Below, one piece after another: positions 16,670 through 28,301 of a stretch of 64,000 nucleotides of DNA. Both the position numbers and the translations under genes were made by a program. This DNA comes from Brucella pseudintermedia (lineage in GTDB: Bacteria > Pseudomonadota > Alphaproteobacteria > Rhizobiales > Rhizobiaceae): the NCBI RefSeq assembly GCF_042697365.1, contig NZ_CP137604.1; one strand, written 5' to 3'. The notes below the pieces were generated by a model. That model was not told the DNA's origin. It ran no database searches and saw only the letters and a list, made by a program, of their open reading frames with translations. The stretch's first letter is position 1. Each line of letters begins with the position of its first letter.

Positions 16670-18892
16670 TCAGAGAAAGCTTTGCGGATCTATATCCACC
16701 TGCACCCTGATCGAGCCTTTTTCCCTTGGCGCAGCCGCCAGCAGCGCACGGATAAACCCTTGAATATCGGCGCGTTTTGTCCCGTGCACCAGAATGCGGA
16801 AACGGTGGCGTCCGCGCACAAGTGCCAGCGGCGCTTCGGCGGGACCGAGCACGGAAATCTCCGGGGAGAAAGGTGCCGCGCGCCGCAGCGCCCGTGCATG
16901 GTTTTCAGCGTCCGGGCGATTGTCGGCGGAGATGATTAGCGCTGCAAGCCGTCCGTAAGGCGGCAGGTTGCTGCGCTCGCGCTCCTCGATCTCGCGGGCA
17001 TAGAATGCGTCTGCATCGCCGCTGACGATGGCCCGCATCACCGGATGATCGGGCTGGTAGGTCTGGAGAAGCCCGAGGCTCTTGCGCCCGGTTCGCCCCG
17101 CGCGCCCCGTTACCTGATTGAGCAACTGGAAGGTGCGTTCCGCCGCGCGCGGATCGCCATTGGCAAGCCCCAGATCGGCATCCACCACGCCCACCAGCGT
17201 CATGTTGGGAAAATTGTGGCCCTTGGCGACAAGCTGTGTGCCGATGACGATATCCGCCTCGCCTTTTGCGATAGCATCGAGTTCCAGCCGCAGCCGCTTC
17301 ACGCCGCCCGCCATATCAGACGAAAGCACTATGATTCGCGCCGCATCGAATGTCGCCGCCACTTCCTCGGCAATGCGTTCCACGCCGGGACCGCAGGCCA
17401 CCAGATGATCGAGCGTGCCGCATTCGGGACAGGCTTGCGGAACCGGCTCGTGATAGCCGCACTGATGACACATGAGCTGCCCGCGAAAGCGGTGTTCCAC
17501 CAGCCAGCTCGAACATTGCGGACACTGGAAGCGATGGCCGCAGACCCGGCACAGCGTCAGGGGCGCATAACCGCGCCGGTTGAGGAACAAAAGCGCCTGC
17601 TCGCCGCGCTCCACCGTCTTGCCGACCGCTTCGGTCAATGCGGGCGACAGAAACCGGCCCGGCGGCGGCGGCGAACGCCGCATGTCGATGGTCTTCAGGT
17701 CGGGTAGCGCGGCTTCCGCATAGCGTCCGTAGAGCTTGATTCGCTTGTAGCGCCCCTGCTCCGCATTGACCTGACTTTCGATGGAGGGCGTGGCCGATGC
17801 CAGCACCACCGGAAAGCCGCTTATATGGCCGCGCACCACCGCCATGTCGCGGGCATTATAAAAAACCCGGTCTTCCTGCTTGTAAGCCGGGTCATGTTCT
17901 TCGTCGACAACGATCAGCCCCAGTTCCTTGAAGGGCAGGAACAGCGCCGACCGCGCGCCCGCCACCACCCGCACCGTGCCTTCCGCTATCTGCCGCCAGA
18001 CGCGTTCGCGGGTGCGCGGTGCAAGATCGGAATGCCATTCGGCAGGCTTTGCGCCGAAACGGTCATGGAACCGGTCGAGAAACTGCTGCGTCAGCGCGAT
18101 TTCCGGCAGCAGAATCAGCACCTGCCTGCCCTGCTCGATCGCCTTGGCGACCGCTTCGAAATAGACCTCGGTCTTGCCCGAACCGGTCACGCCGTCGAGA
18201 AGCGAAACCGAAAACCCGCCTGCTTCCACCGCTTCCGACAGCATTTCAGCCGCAGCCTGCTGGTCTTCCGAAAGGGTGGCGCGCGCATAATCGATGTCGG
18301 GCTTTGCCACCACGGCTGGCGGCGGCAGCATCACTTCCTCGAAAACGCCTTGCGCCTTCAGCCCGTCCACGACCGTCATCGAAACCCCCGCCGCATGGGC
18401 AAGGCCTGATCTGGTCCAGGCCAGCCCGTCGCGGGCAAGCTCCATCACCCGCGCCCGGGCGTCCGTCATGCGCTCAGGCTCATGGCCGCAATAGCGAAGC
18501 CCCGGCACCGACGGTTCGGGGTCGAAGGCGGCAGGCACGCGCAGGACCATGCGCGCCACCATGCCGGGCGGCGACAGCGTATAGTCGGCTGCCCAACGCA
18601 TGAAGCGCAGCATGTCGCCGCCGACGGGCGGACAATCGAAAACTTCCGAAATTTCCCGCAATTTTCTGGCATCGACGGCATCGGTTTCGCCTTCGCAGAC
18701 GATCCCGGCCACCTCGCGCGGTCCAAGCGGCACGCGCACGATCGATCCGGGCTGGACGTTCATGCCGGGCGGAACCATATAAGAGTAAGGCCGCTCCGCG
18801 GGCATGGGCACGAGCACGGGAACCACCCGGGGGCCGAGCTCTGGAAACAGACCAGAAATGGGGTTTGCAATATCGTGCGAATCTTTCGACAT
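16670..18892 (-). CDS. priA: Primosomal protein N' (PriA helicase)
   Basis: A 740-residue 3'-5' superfamily 2 helicase that restarts stalled replication forks. The N-terminal DNA-binding domain is followed by Walker A GVTGSGKTEVYFEA, DEEH box VDEEHDPAYKQEDR, and helicase motif segment RAGRTGRKSLGLLQTYQP. Between the helicase lobes the zinc-binding cysteine cluster is intact (CRVCGHRFQCPQC ... CHQCGYHEPVP-QACPECG). Length is normal. It is a single gene facing the transaldolase gene. Confidence 0.97.
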   Translation of the reverse strand: MSKDSHDIANPISGLFPELGPRVVPVLVPMPAERPYSYMVPPGMNVQPGSIVRVPLGPREVAGIVCEGETDAVDARKLREISEVFDCPPVGGDMLRFMRWAADYTLSPPGMVARMVLRVPAAFDPEPSVPGLRYCGHEPERMTDARARVMELARDGLAWTRSGLAHAAGVSMTVVDGLKAQGVFEEVMLPPPAVVAKPDIDYARATLSEDQQAAAEMLSEAVEAGGFSVSLLDGVTGSGKTEVYFEAVAKAIEQGRQVLILLPEIALTQQFLDRFHDRFGAKPAEWHSDLAPRTRERVWRQIAEGTVRVVAGARSALFLPFKELGLIVVDEEHDPAYKQEDRVFYNARDMAVVRGHISGFPVVLASATPSIESQVNAEQGRYKRIKLYGRYAEAALPDLKTIDMRRSPPPPGRFLSPALTEAVGKTVERGEQALLFLNRRGYAPLTLCRVCGHRFQCPQCSSWLVEHRFRGQLMCHQCGYHEPVPQACPECGTLDHLVACGPGVERIAEEVAATFDAARIIVLSSDMAGGVKRLRLELDAIAKGEADIVIGTQLVAKGHNFPNMTLVGVVDADLGLANGDPRAAERTFQLLNQVTGRAGRTGRKSLGLLQTYQPDHPVMRAIVSGDADAFYAREIEERERSNLPPYGRLAALIISADNRPDAENHARALRRAAPFSPEISVLGPAEAPLALVRGRHRFRILVHGTKRADIQGFIRALLAAAPREKGSIRVQVDIDPQSFL

Positions 18893-19001
18893 GATCGCGT
18901 GACCTTGGCGCGGCTTTGCGCTAAAGAAAAGCCACCTTCCGGGAATTAAATGGTTTTAAATTCCTCAAACCCACCCGCGCTCATTATGGAGGAACGCTGT
19001 T

Positions 19002-19655
19002 ATGAAGTTTTTCGTGGACACTGCGGACGTCAAGGAAATCCGCGAGCTCAATGACCTTGGGCTGGTCGATGGCGTGACCACCAACCCGTCGCTGATTGCA
19101 AAGTCGGGCCGCGACATTCTTGAAGTCACCAAGGAAATCTGCAGCATCGTCAAGGGTCCGGTCTCGGCGGAAGTCACCGCGACGGATTTCGACGGCATGA
19201 TGAAGGAAGCCGCCGTTCTTTCCAAGCTCGCCGACAATATCTGCATCAAGGTTCCGCTGACGCTGGACGGTCTGCGCGCCTGCAAGAAGCTGTCGTCGGA
19301 AGGCCACAAGACCAATGTGACGCTTTGCTTCTCGGCCAATCAGGCCCTGCTGGCCGCCAAGGCTGGCGCGACCTATATCTCGCCCTTCATTGGCCGTCTG
19401 GACGATACGGGCATCAACGGCATGGAACTGATTGCCGAAATCCGCACGATTTATGACAATTACGATTTCCGCACCGAGATTCTTGCCGCCTCGGTTCGCA
19501 CCGTCAATCACGTCAAGGAAGCAGCTCTCATCGGCGCCGATGTCGTGACCGCGCCGCCTGCCACGCTGAAGGCGCTCGTCAAGCATCCGCTGACCGACAA
19601 GGGTCTCGAAGCTTTCCTCGCCGATTGGGCGAAAACCGGCCAGAAGATCGCCTGA
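19002..19655 (+). CDS. tal: Small transaldolase (TalC/Fsa-type)
   Basis: A 217-residue class I aldolase of the short transaldolase / fructose-6-phosphate aldolase family. The Schiff-base lysine lies in NICIKVPLT, and the N-terminus MKFFVDTADVKEIRELNDLGLVDGVTTNPSLI is the family hallmark. The length fits the type 3B transaldolase group that acts in the non-oxidative pentose phosphate pathway; whether it transfers dihydroxyacetone or cleaves fructose-6-phosphate cannot be told by eye. AGGA precedes ATG 19002. It has its own terminator. Confidence 0.93.
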   Translation: MKFFVDTADVKEIRELNDLGLVDGVTTNPSLIAKSGRDILEVTKEICSIVKGPVSAEVTATDFDGMMKEAAVLSKLADNICIKVPLTLDGLRACKKLSSEGHKTNVTLCFSANQALLAAKAGATYISPFIGRLDDTGINGMELIAEIRTIYDNYDFRTEILAASVRTVNHVKEAALIGADVVTAPPATLKALVKHPLTDKGLEAFLADWAKTGQKIA

Positions 19656-19666
19656 TCGGCGACCTG

Positions 19667-19714
19667 GAGCAGTTCCAGCAAAAGCGCGAAGCGGTTTTGC
19701 GCAGGATAATGCTT
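19667..19714. repeat. Rhizobial intergenic repeat, family A
   Basis: The sequence GGAGCAGTTCCAGCAAAAGCGCGAAGCGGTTTTGCGCAGGATAATGC matches elements at 20912, 34905 and 60374 (consensus around TTCCAGCAAAAGTGCGAAGCGGTTTTGCG). It lies between the tal stop and its terminator. Confidence 0.7.
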
Positions 19715-19720
19715 AAATGA

Positions 19721-19747
19721 AAGGCGGGCCATCGGCTCGCCTTTTTT
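19721..19747 (+). terminator. Terminator of tal
   Basis: Stem AAGGCGGGCC (19721-19730) and GGCTCGCCTT (19734-19743), with one mismatch and a 3-base loop, runs into TTTTTT on the plus strand. It abuts the stop codon of the convergent ATPase gene at 19746 and may serve both. Confidence 0.8.
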
Positions 19748-20843
19748 ATTCCAGCACCGTTTCTCCATCCTGCTTGCTCACCCGGATCGGCCGCGCGCCG
19801 CATTGCTCGGCAATGGCGCTTGCAAGGGTAGCGGAATGCGTCACCACCCATATCTGGCTGCGCTCGGATGCCTGGGCGATCATGCGGGCAAGCGAGGGAA
19901 GCATATCGGGATGCAGGCTCGCCTCCGGCTCGTTGAGGGCGATCAGCGGCGGCAGGCGATAGGAAAGCAGCGCGCCGGCAAGGGCAAGTATGCGGATTTG
20001 CCCGTCGGACAATTCTCCGGGCCGGAATATTCGTTGCGGAAAGGCGGGAAAGTTCAGGCCGAAGCTGGCCGTTTCGCCGGGTTCCGGAACATCCAGCGCC
20101 GCACCGTCCAGAGCCTCGGCTATCAGCCGGTCGAGGTCGACCGTATCCTGGCGAATATGGACCAGCGTCGCGAAAACGGCAGCAAGATTACCGCCATCCT
20201 CATTGAGCATGGCGGCGGTCGCGGCAATGGCAGGCTGGCGCGTCGGCGCATCCCGGTCGCTTCTGAAGCCATGGTAAAAGCGCCAGCTTCGCATCTGCGC
20301 GGCAAGATCGCCGATCTCGGGATAATGACCGGATTGCCCAAGCACCGCCAGCGCGCTTTCCGAGCTCAGCAGGCGTGACGGATGCTCCATACGCCGTCCC
20401 TCGCCGTCGCGGGCGAAGACAGCCGGGCCGCGCCGACTCATCAGATCGACAGGACGGCGCCCCGTATCGAGGCTCAGTTCCTCTTCCTTGATTTGCGGCT
20501 CGAAGCGAAAGGCGCCGGAGACCGGCGGCGGCAGCCCCGCCTCGACACTGTAGACAAGCCGCGATGCCAGCCTTTCATCCTCGAAATGGGCTTCCAGAAT
20601 GATGCGCGCCGGTTCGCTCTTGCGGCGGTTTCCGCCCCACATGGCCGACTGCATTCCGCCTTCACGCACGATTTCAGTTGAGAAGTTGCCCTCGGCGGCG
20701 GCTTTCACCAGTTGCAGGGCGCGATAGAGGTTGGATTTCCCGGCCCCGTTCTCGCCCACAAAAACCGCTACCTGCCCGAGATCGACACGAACGGAACGCA
20801 ACGAACGATAGCCCTTCGCGGAAAACGAAACGAGACGCATCAT
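19746..20843 (-). CDS. Orphan RecF/OLD-like AAA ATPase
   Basis: A 365-residue SMC/RecF-type P-loop ATPase of the AAA_21 group. It shows Walker A VGENGAGKSNLYRAL near residue 30, ABC-like signature LSDGQIRILALAGALLS, Walker B IALNEPEASLHPDMLPSL and the switch histidine WVVTHSATLA. It lacks a TOPRIM nuclease domain and a long coiled coil, so it is a stand-alone ATPase rather than a full OLD nuclease. Such proteins occur in repair, defence and toxin systems, but no nuclease or toxin partner is adjacent here (tal on one side, lptE on the other). A GGGAGCA site precedes ATG 20843. Function unknown. Confidence 0.85.
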   Translation of the reverse strand: MMRLVSFSAKGYRSLRSVRVDLGQVAVFVGENGAGKSNLYRALQLVKAAAEGNFSTEIVREGGMQSAMWGGNRRKSEPARIILEAHFEDERLASRLVYSVEAGLPPPVSGAFRFEPQIKEEELSLDTGRRPVDLMSRRGPAVFARDGEGRRMEHPSRLLSSESALAVLGQSGHYPEIGDLAAQMRSWRFYHGFRSDRDAPTRQPAIAATAAMLNEDGGNLAAVFATLVHIRQDTVDLDRLIAEALDGAALDVPEPGETASFGLNFPAFPQRIFRPGELSDGQIRILALAGALLSYRLPPLIALNEPEASLHPDMLPSLARMIAQASERSQIWVVTHSATLASAIAEQCGARPIRVSKQDGETVLE

Positions 20844-20911
20844 TGCTCCCTAAAACACAAAAGGCGGCACCGAGAGTACCGCCTTCCGCCAGATCGGGCC
20901 ACCCCAACTTA

Positions 20912-20982
20912 GTGCATTTCCAGCAAAAGCGTGAAACGGTTTTGCGTTCGCAAATGCGGGAAAACAAATGGATGGAGCGGTT
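20912..20982. repeat. Rhizobial intergenic repeat, family A
   Basis: A copy of the element reading AGTGCATTTCCAGCAAAAGCG then GAAACGGTTTTGCGTTCG, followed by AAATGCGGGAAAACAAATGGA and GAGCGGTTCC. It shares both arms with the inverted copy at 34860-34962. It fills the gap between lptE and the ATPase gene. Confidence 0.75.
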
Positions 20983-21011
20983 CCAACCTTACCTTTAAAA
21001 CAGCAACCGCT

Positions 21012-21582
21012 CTATTGGAGCTTCGATATCTTTTGCGCTAAAGCGAGGAAGATCTGTTCGGCCAGTTCTTCCGCAGCGCGCTTGCGCGCATCTCGTTCGG
21101 CACGCAGGTTCGCAAATTCCTGACGCGGACGGTCAAAGGAAGCGCCGACCGTGCGAGTACCCGCGGCAAGCGGCTTGCCGTCCTTGTCACGCAGCACGAA
21201 ATTCGACGTTGCCTTGACGATACCGGCCGATGGACGGCCGGTACGGTCGGTCGTATCGCCAACATCCACACTCACTGCGGCAAGCGTATAGCTTCTCAGG
21301 CCAAGGCCAAGCCGATAGGTCGGGTTGGCCGGCTCGCCGGCGCCGCCGCCGAGCAGGAAGATGAGGCGATTGCGGACCTGCTGGCCGAACACGTCGCCAG
21401 CCGGATCGATCGCGACCGAAGCAAGCTTGGTGCGCATGTCCGGCGTCACGCTGCCGCCTATGGTTCCACCGGCGCCAGCGCCGGAGGAGTAAAGCGGCTG
21501 CACGGTGCATCCAGCCATCAGAACCGCAGCCCCAAGTGCGAAAAACACCACGCGGAGCGCTTTGATTACGGAAAAAAAGCGG

Positions 21583-21596
<14 letters not shown>
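21012..21596 (-). CDS. lptE: LPS-assembly lipoprotein LptE
   Basis: A 194-residue outer-membrane lipoprotein, partner of LptD in placing lipopolysaccharide on the cell surface. The N-terminal signal peptide ends in lipobox LMAG-C (VFFALGAAVLMAGCTVQPLY). The following PLYSSG motif and the region YRLGLGLRSYTLAAVSVDVGDTTDR are typical of alphaproteobacterial LptE. The start is ATG 21596, giving a 14-base overlap with the 3' end of leuS; the longer frame to 21668 lies within leuS. In many relatives holA follows lptE; here a repeat and an unrelated ATPase follow. Confidence 0.88.
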
Positions 21597-24216
<2,620 letters not shown>

Positions 24217-24338
24217 GACCGTATTTACTCGTACGAAGGTGATGCAATAAGGAGAGTCGATATTTAATGGCGACCTTCACCACGTATTGGCGAAAGCGTC
24301 AACCTTTTGCGGATGAAAAGCCTGAAAGCGAGAGTTTC

Positions 24339-25004
24339 ATGTCGGATATCGTAGCGAACCTGAACACGGTCAAGGCCGCAATCGCCCAAGCTGAAAAGGA
24401 AGCACAGCGCGATGAGGGCTCCGTTACGCTTGTCGCGGTGTCGAAAACCTTCGACGCGGATGCCGTCCGTCCCACGCTCGATGCAGGCCAGCGCGTCTTC
24501 GGCGAAAACCGCGTGCAGGAAGCGCAAGGCAAGTGGCCGCAACTGCGTGCGGATTATTCCGGCATTGAACTTCATCTCATCGGCCCGCTGCAATCCAACA
24601 AGGCTGCCGATGCCGTCGCCCTTTTCGATGTTATCGAAACCGTCGACCGCGAAAAGATCGCCGCTGCCCTTGCCGATGAAATCAGGAAGCAGGGCAAAAG
24701 CCCCAAACTCTATGTGCAGGTGAACACCGGCCTTGAAGAACAAAAGGCTGGTATTGCGCCGAAGGAAGCAGTCGCCTTTGTCGAACGCTGCCGCAAGGAA
24801 CATGGCCTCGCCATCGAGGGGCTGATGTGCATCCCGCCTGCGGACGAAAATCCGGGGCCGCATTTCGCGCTTCTGGAAAAGCTAGCGCGTGAAGCAGGCG
24901 TCGAAAAGCTCTCCATGGGCATGTCGGGCGATTATGAAACCGCCATCGGCTTCGGCGCGACATCGGTGCGTGTCGGCTCGGCAATCTTCGGCGGGCGGAG
25001 CTAG
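24339..25004 (+). CDS. YggS/PROSC-type pyridoxal-phosphate homeostasis protein
   Basis: About 221 residues, a single-domain PLP-binding TIM barrel that buffers free pyridoxal 5'-phosphate. The PLP lysine lies in VTLVAVSKTFDADAV, followed by FGENRVQEAQGKW and HLIGPLQSNKAADA. The C-terminal phosphate-binding loop reads LSMGMSGDYETAIGFGATSVRVGSAIFG. I chose ATG 24339 (MSDIVANLN); an upstream ATG at 24267 adds 24 residues lacking conservation. It is divergent from leuS. Confidence 0.92.
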   Translation: MSDIVANLNTVKAAIAQAEKEAQRDEGSVTLVAVSKTFDADAVRPTLDAGQRVFGENRVQEAQGKWPQLRADYSGIELHLIGPLQSNKAADAVALFDVIETVDREKIAAALADEIRKQGKSPKLYVQVNTGLEEQKAGIAPKEAVAFVERCRKEHGLAIEGLMCIPPADENPGPHFALLEKLAREAGVEKLSMGMSGDYETAIGFGATSVRVGSAIFGGRS

Positions 25005-25090
25005 GCTGTAGTGACGAATTCATGGTTCGGTGTGGCTTTGAGCCGTTGGAATGAGATTTACATCAAAGGGTATCAGAAGCCTATTCGCCC

Positions 25091-25116
25091 CACGAACCCC
25101 AATTTCGGGGTTCGTG
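25091..25116. terminator. Perfect hairpin between convergent genes
   Basis: A perfect 10-bp stem, CACGAACCCC (25091-25100) and GGGGTTCGTG (25107-25116), with a 6-base loop. It lies between the YggS-type gene and the convergent I78-type gene. Neither strand has a strong T-run, so termination is probable but not certain. Confidence 0.5.
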
Positions 25117-25129
25117 AACTGCGAAAAAA

Positions 25130-25441
25130 TCAGCCGCAAAATACACGTATCACGGTCGATTTCGGATTGGTGACCGACTCGAAGGCTGTTCCACTATGGA
25201 CAAAGTTCAAACGGGTCGGCGTATCGGTAGCAACGCGTTCTTCCCGCCCATAATGTCGTGAATCTCCGGGTATTTTTAACTTGTTCGTGGCAGAGGAAGG
25301 ACCACCGACCAGTTTCTGATATTGTGAGGCACCACAGGCATCAGACGTAGCACTGGAGGCTAATTGGGATGAGGGCGATGTTGTACATGCGCTCAAAAAA
25401 ACCAGAGCCGAGCATATGGATGCGAATAGAAAAGGCTTCAA
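25130..25441 (-). CDS. I78-type peptidase inhibitor lipoprotein (TTG start)
   Basis: A 103-residue exported lipoprotein. With a TTG start at 25441 (good CAGGAG site upstream) it begins with a compact signal peptide, KPFLFASICSALVFLSA-C, ending in a lipobox. The mature part CGASQYQKLVGGP, then R-x6-RVATDTPTRLNFVH and the final IRVFCG matches the I78 inhibitor family (Pfam Inhibitor_I78), small elastase/subtilisin-type inhibitors with one Cys at each end of the domain. It probably sits in the periplasm, tethered to a membrane. It is an isolated gene. Automatic callers may extend it upstream to 25549 and hide the lipobox. Confidence 0.75.
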   Translation of the reverse strand: MKPFLFASICSALVFLSACTTSPSSQLASSATSDACGASQYQKLVGGPSSATNKLKIPGDSRHYGREERVATDTPTRLNFVHSGTAFESVTNPKSTVIRVFCG

Positions 25442-25676
25442 TATTATCTCCTGCCAGATGGAATAATCTCCACATCCGGCACTACCAGAGGTAGAGATTA
25501 TTGTCACTTCCGCAGTTGTTGAAACAACCGGGCAAAGTCTTTTTTGCAAGAATTTTGATGAAGGCCATGCGGAGACAGCCGACAGGCCGTCTTTTCCCGG
25601 AATGACATCCCGGCCAAAACGTGCCGGTCGGTTGCCCTATACGTCTGGCCCTGACTTGCGATGGCCAAACTAAATA
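25442..25676. other. Gap between the I78-type gene and usg
   Basis: 235 bases on the 3' side of usg and the 5' side of the I78-type gene. It should contain the inhibitor gene's promoter. I see no further gene or clear terminator. Confidence 0.4.
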
Positions 25677-25964
25677 CTAATGCAGGACGATCTCGCCCTG
25701 CACGTTCCTCCAGTCCGAGGGGCCGAGCAGCCGGAAATGCGTGTAGCTGACCGAATGCAACGGCCCGTCGATTTCCCTGTTCCAGAACTCGATGAAATGA
25801 TTGAGCACCGGAAAATCCGGCGCGAGGTCATAATCCTGCCAGACGAAAAGCTGCAGCAGATGCGGATGATCGGGCAGGTGGTAGAAGACCTTCGCCGTCG
25901 TCAGACCGTAGCCGGCAAGTTGGAGTTCGAAGGCTGATTTCGCATTCAAAGCGGACGTCGTCAT
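25677..25964 (-). CDS. usg: Usg family protein
   Basis: A 95-residue soluble protein matching the Usg family (features FELQLAGYGLTTAKVFYHLPDHPHLLQ, FVWQDYDLAPDFPVL, HFIEFWNREIDGPLHSV). Usg proteins are found in alphaproteobacteria, sometimes near tryptophan biosynthesis genes, and have been suggested to relate to phosphoribosylanthranilate isomerase; the function is not established. Here it stands alone beside acs. ATG 25964 follows AAGGGGAAA; a longer start at 26000 is less likely. Confidence 0.85.
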   Translation of the reverse strand: MTTSALNAKSAFELQLAGYGLTTAKVFYHLPDHPHLLQLFVWQDYDLAPDFPVLNHFIEFWNREIDGPLHSVSYTHFRLLGPSDWRNVQGEIVLH

Positions 25965-26295
25965 CGCGATTTCCCCTTTTTGTGAAGAGCCATATTGCAA
26001 GGCTCCTGATTAGAAGATAATCTCTCAAAATGGTTTTTAAACTGTAAAAACAATATATTAGCAACAATCGACAGCGAGTGCTGCCAGCCGCCCTTCCCTA
26101 CGATGCGTCATTGTGGATCATGGACGCGCCGATTGTCTAATTTACCTTGCCCTCGATGGAAGGTAGACAGGGCACCCGATGGTCTTGCCATTCTCGGCAG
26201 GCCGTCTCATCCGGCGGGAGGTGCCGGGCAGTTTTGGGTGCATTATGCGAGCGGGACACGGCTGTCCGGTTCGCGGAATGCTGAAGGAGGAAATC

Positions 26296-28251
26296 ATGTC
26301 GGAAAAGCTTTACCCGGTCCTTGCCGAGGCAAAGAGAAACACGCTCATCGACAACGCAACCTATCTCGATTGGTATCAGGAAAGCGTGAGCGACCCGGAC
26401 GGCTTCTGGGCAAAGCACGGACGGCGCATCGACTGGTTCAAGCCCTTCACCAAGGTCAAGAACACCGATTTCAATGGCGACGTCTCCATCAAATGGTATG
26501 AGGACGGTGTCACCAATGTTTCCTATAACTGCATCGACCGCCACCTGAAGAACCGTGGCAACGAGGTCGCCATCATCTGGGAAGGCGACAATCCGTATAT
26601 CGACAAGAAGATCACTTATCGCGAACTTTATGAAAACGTCTGCCGTCTGGCGAATGTGCTGAAGAAGCACGGCGTGAAGAAGGGCGACCGCGTCACGATC
26701 TACCTGCCGATGATCCCGGAAGCCGCCTATGCGATGCTGGCTTGCGCGCGCATCGGCGCGGTGCATTCGGTCGTCTTCGCCGGTTTCTCGCCGGAGGCGC
26801 TGGCTGGCCGTATCGTCGACTGCGAATCCACCTTCGTCATCACCGCCGATGAAGGCGTGCGCGGTGGCAAGCCGGTTCCGCTGAAGGAAAACACCGATAC
26901 CGCCATCGACATTGCCGCCAAGCAATATGTCATGGTCAACAAGGTTCTCACCGTGCGCCGTACCGGCGGCAAGGTAAGCTGGGGACCGGGCCGCGATCTC
27001 TGGTATCATCAGGAAGTGGCAAGCGTCGAGCCCACTTGCGATCCGGAACCGATGAACGCGGAAGACCCGCTCTTCATCCTCTACACTTCCGGTTCCACCG
27101 GCAAGCCGAAGGGCGTGCTGCACACCACCGGCGGCTATCTCGTCTATGCGTCGATGACGCATCAATATGTCTTCGACTACCATGACGGCGACATTTACTG
27201 GTGCACGGCAGATGTGGGCTGGGTGACGGGCCATTCCTATATCATCTACGGCCCGCTCGCCAACGGCGCGACGACGCTGATGTTCGAAGGCGTGCCCAAC
27301 TTCCCCGATCAGGGGCGTTTCTGGGAAGTGGTCGACAAGCATCACGTCAACATTTTCTACACAGCACCGACGGCCATCCGCGCGCTGATGGGTGCGGGCG
27401 ATGAATTCGTCACCCGGTCGTCGCGCTCGACCTTGCGCCTGCTCGGCTCGGTCGGCGAGCCGATCAATCCGGAAGCCTGGGAATGGTATTACAACGTGGT
27501 TGGCGACCAGCGCTCGCCGATTGTCGATACGTGGTGGCAGACGGAAACCGGCGGCATTCTCATCACGCCGCTGCCGGGCGCGACGGACCTGAAGCCCGGT
27601 TCGGCAACACGGCCGTTCTTCGGCATCAAGCCGGAGCTCGTGGACAATGAAGGCGCGGTCGTCGAGGGTGCTGCGGACGGCAACCTCTGCATCATCGATT
27701 CGTGGCCGGGCCAGATGCGCACGCTTTACGGCGACCACAAGCGCTTCGTCGAAGCCTATTTCTCGACCTATAAGGGCAAGTACTTCACCGGCGACGGCTG
27801 CCGCCGCGACGAGGACGGCTATTACTGGATCACGGGCCGTGTCGACGACGTGCTCAACATTTCCGGCCATCGCCTCGGCACGGCGGAAATCGAATCGGCG
27901 CTCGTCTCGCATCACTCGGTTTCGGAAGCTGCCGTTGTGGGCTATCCGCATCCGATCAAGGGACAGGGCATCTATTGCTATGTCACGCTGATGACCGGCG
28001 AGACCGTCCATGACGAAGAGGCTTTACGCAAGGAACTGACCCAGCACGTGCGCAAGGAAATCGGCCCAATCGCCACGCCGGACAAGATCCAGTTCGCGCC
28101 GGGCCTGCCGAAGACCCGCTCGGGCAAGATCATGCGCCGCATCTTGCGCAAGATCGCCGAAGACGAGTTCAGCGCACTGGGCGACACCTCGACATTGGCC
28201 GATCCGGGCGTCGTGGACGACCTGATCGAAAATCGCCAGAACAAGAAATGA
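26296..28251 (+). CDS. acs: Acetyl-CoA synthetase
   Basis: A 651-residue AMP-forming ligase that activates acetate to acetyl-CoA through acetyl-AMP. It shows the P-loop-like YTSGSTGKPKGVLHTTGGYL, the VDTWWQTETGG motif, and the C-terminal PKTRSGKIMRRILRK containing the lysine that is acetylated for control in this family. Start ATG 26296 has an ideal GGAGG site; the open frame further upstream is not coding. It is a single gene with a 330-base upstream region and its own hairpin downstream. Confidence 0.97.
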   Translation: MSEKLYPVLAEAKRNTLIDNATYLDWYQESVSDPDGFWAKHGRRIDWFKPFTKVKNTDFNGDVSIKWYEDGVTNVSYNCIDRHLKNRGNEVAIIWEGDNPYIDKKITYRELYENVCRLANVLKKHGVKKGDRVTIYLPMIPEAAYAMLACARIGAVHSVVFAGFSPEALAGRIVDCESTFVITADEGVRGGKPVPLKENTDTAIDIAAKQYVMVNKVLTVRRTGGKVSWGPGRDLWYHQEVASVEPTCDPEPMNAEDPLFILYTSGSTGKPKGVLHTTGGYLVYASMTHQYVFDYHDGDIYWCTADVGWVTGHSYIIYGPLANGATTLMFEGVPNFPDQGRFWEVVDKHHVNIFYTAPTAIRALMGAGDEFVTRSSRSTLRLLGSVGEPINPEAWEWYYNVVGDQRSPIVDTWWQTETGGILITPLPGATDLKPGSATRPFFGIKPELVDNEGAVVEGAADGNLCIIDSWPGQMRTLYGDHKRFVEAYFSTYKGKYFTGDGCRRDEDGYYWITGRVDDVLNISGHRLGTAEIESALVSHHSVSEAAVVGYPHPIKGQGIYCYVTLMTGETVHDEEALRKELTQHVRKEIGPIATPDKIQFAPGLPKTRSGKIMRRILRKIAEDEFSALGDTSTLADPGVVDDLIENRQNKK

Positions 28252-28257
28252 CAAACG

Positions 28258-28281
28258 AAAGGCCGGGATTTCCCGGCCTTT
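28258..28281 (+). terminator. Terminator-like hairpin after acs
   Basis: AAAGGCCGGG (28258-28267) pairs with CCCGGCCTTT (28272-28281) across a 4-base loop, seven bases after the acs stop. The T-run is short, but position and stem strength fit an intrinsic terminator. Confidence 0.7.
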
Positions 28282-28301
28282 CTGCTTTGAAAGCACACCG
28301 C

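Noticed and set aside
25011..25253. An 80-codon plus-strand frame after the YggS-type gene
   Set aside because: It is the shadow of the I78-type gene and crosses its hairpin.
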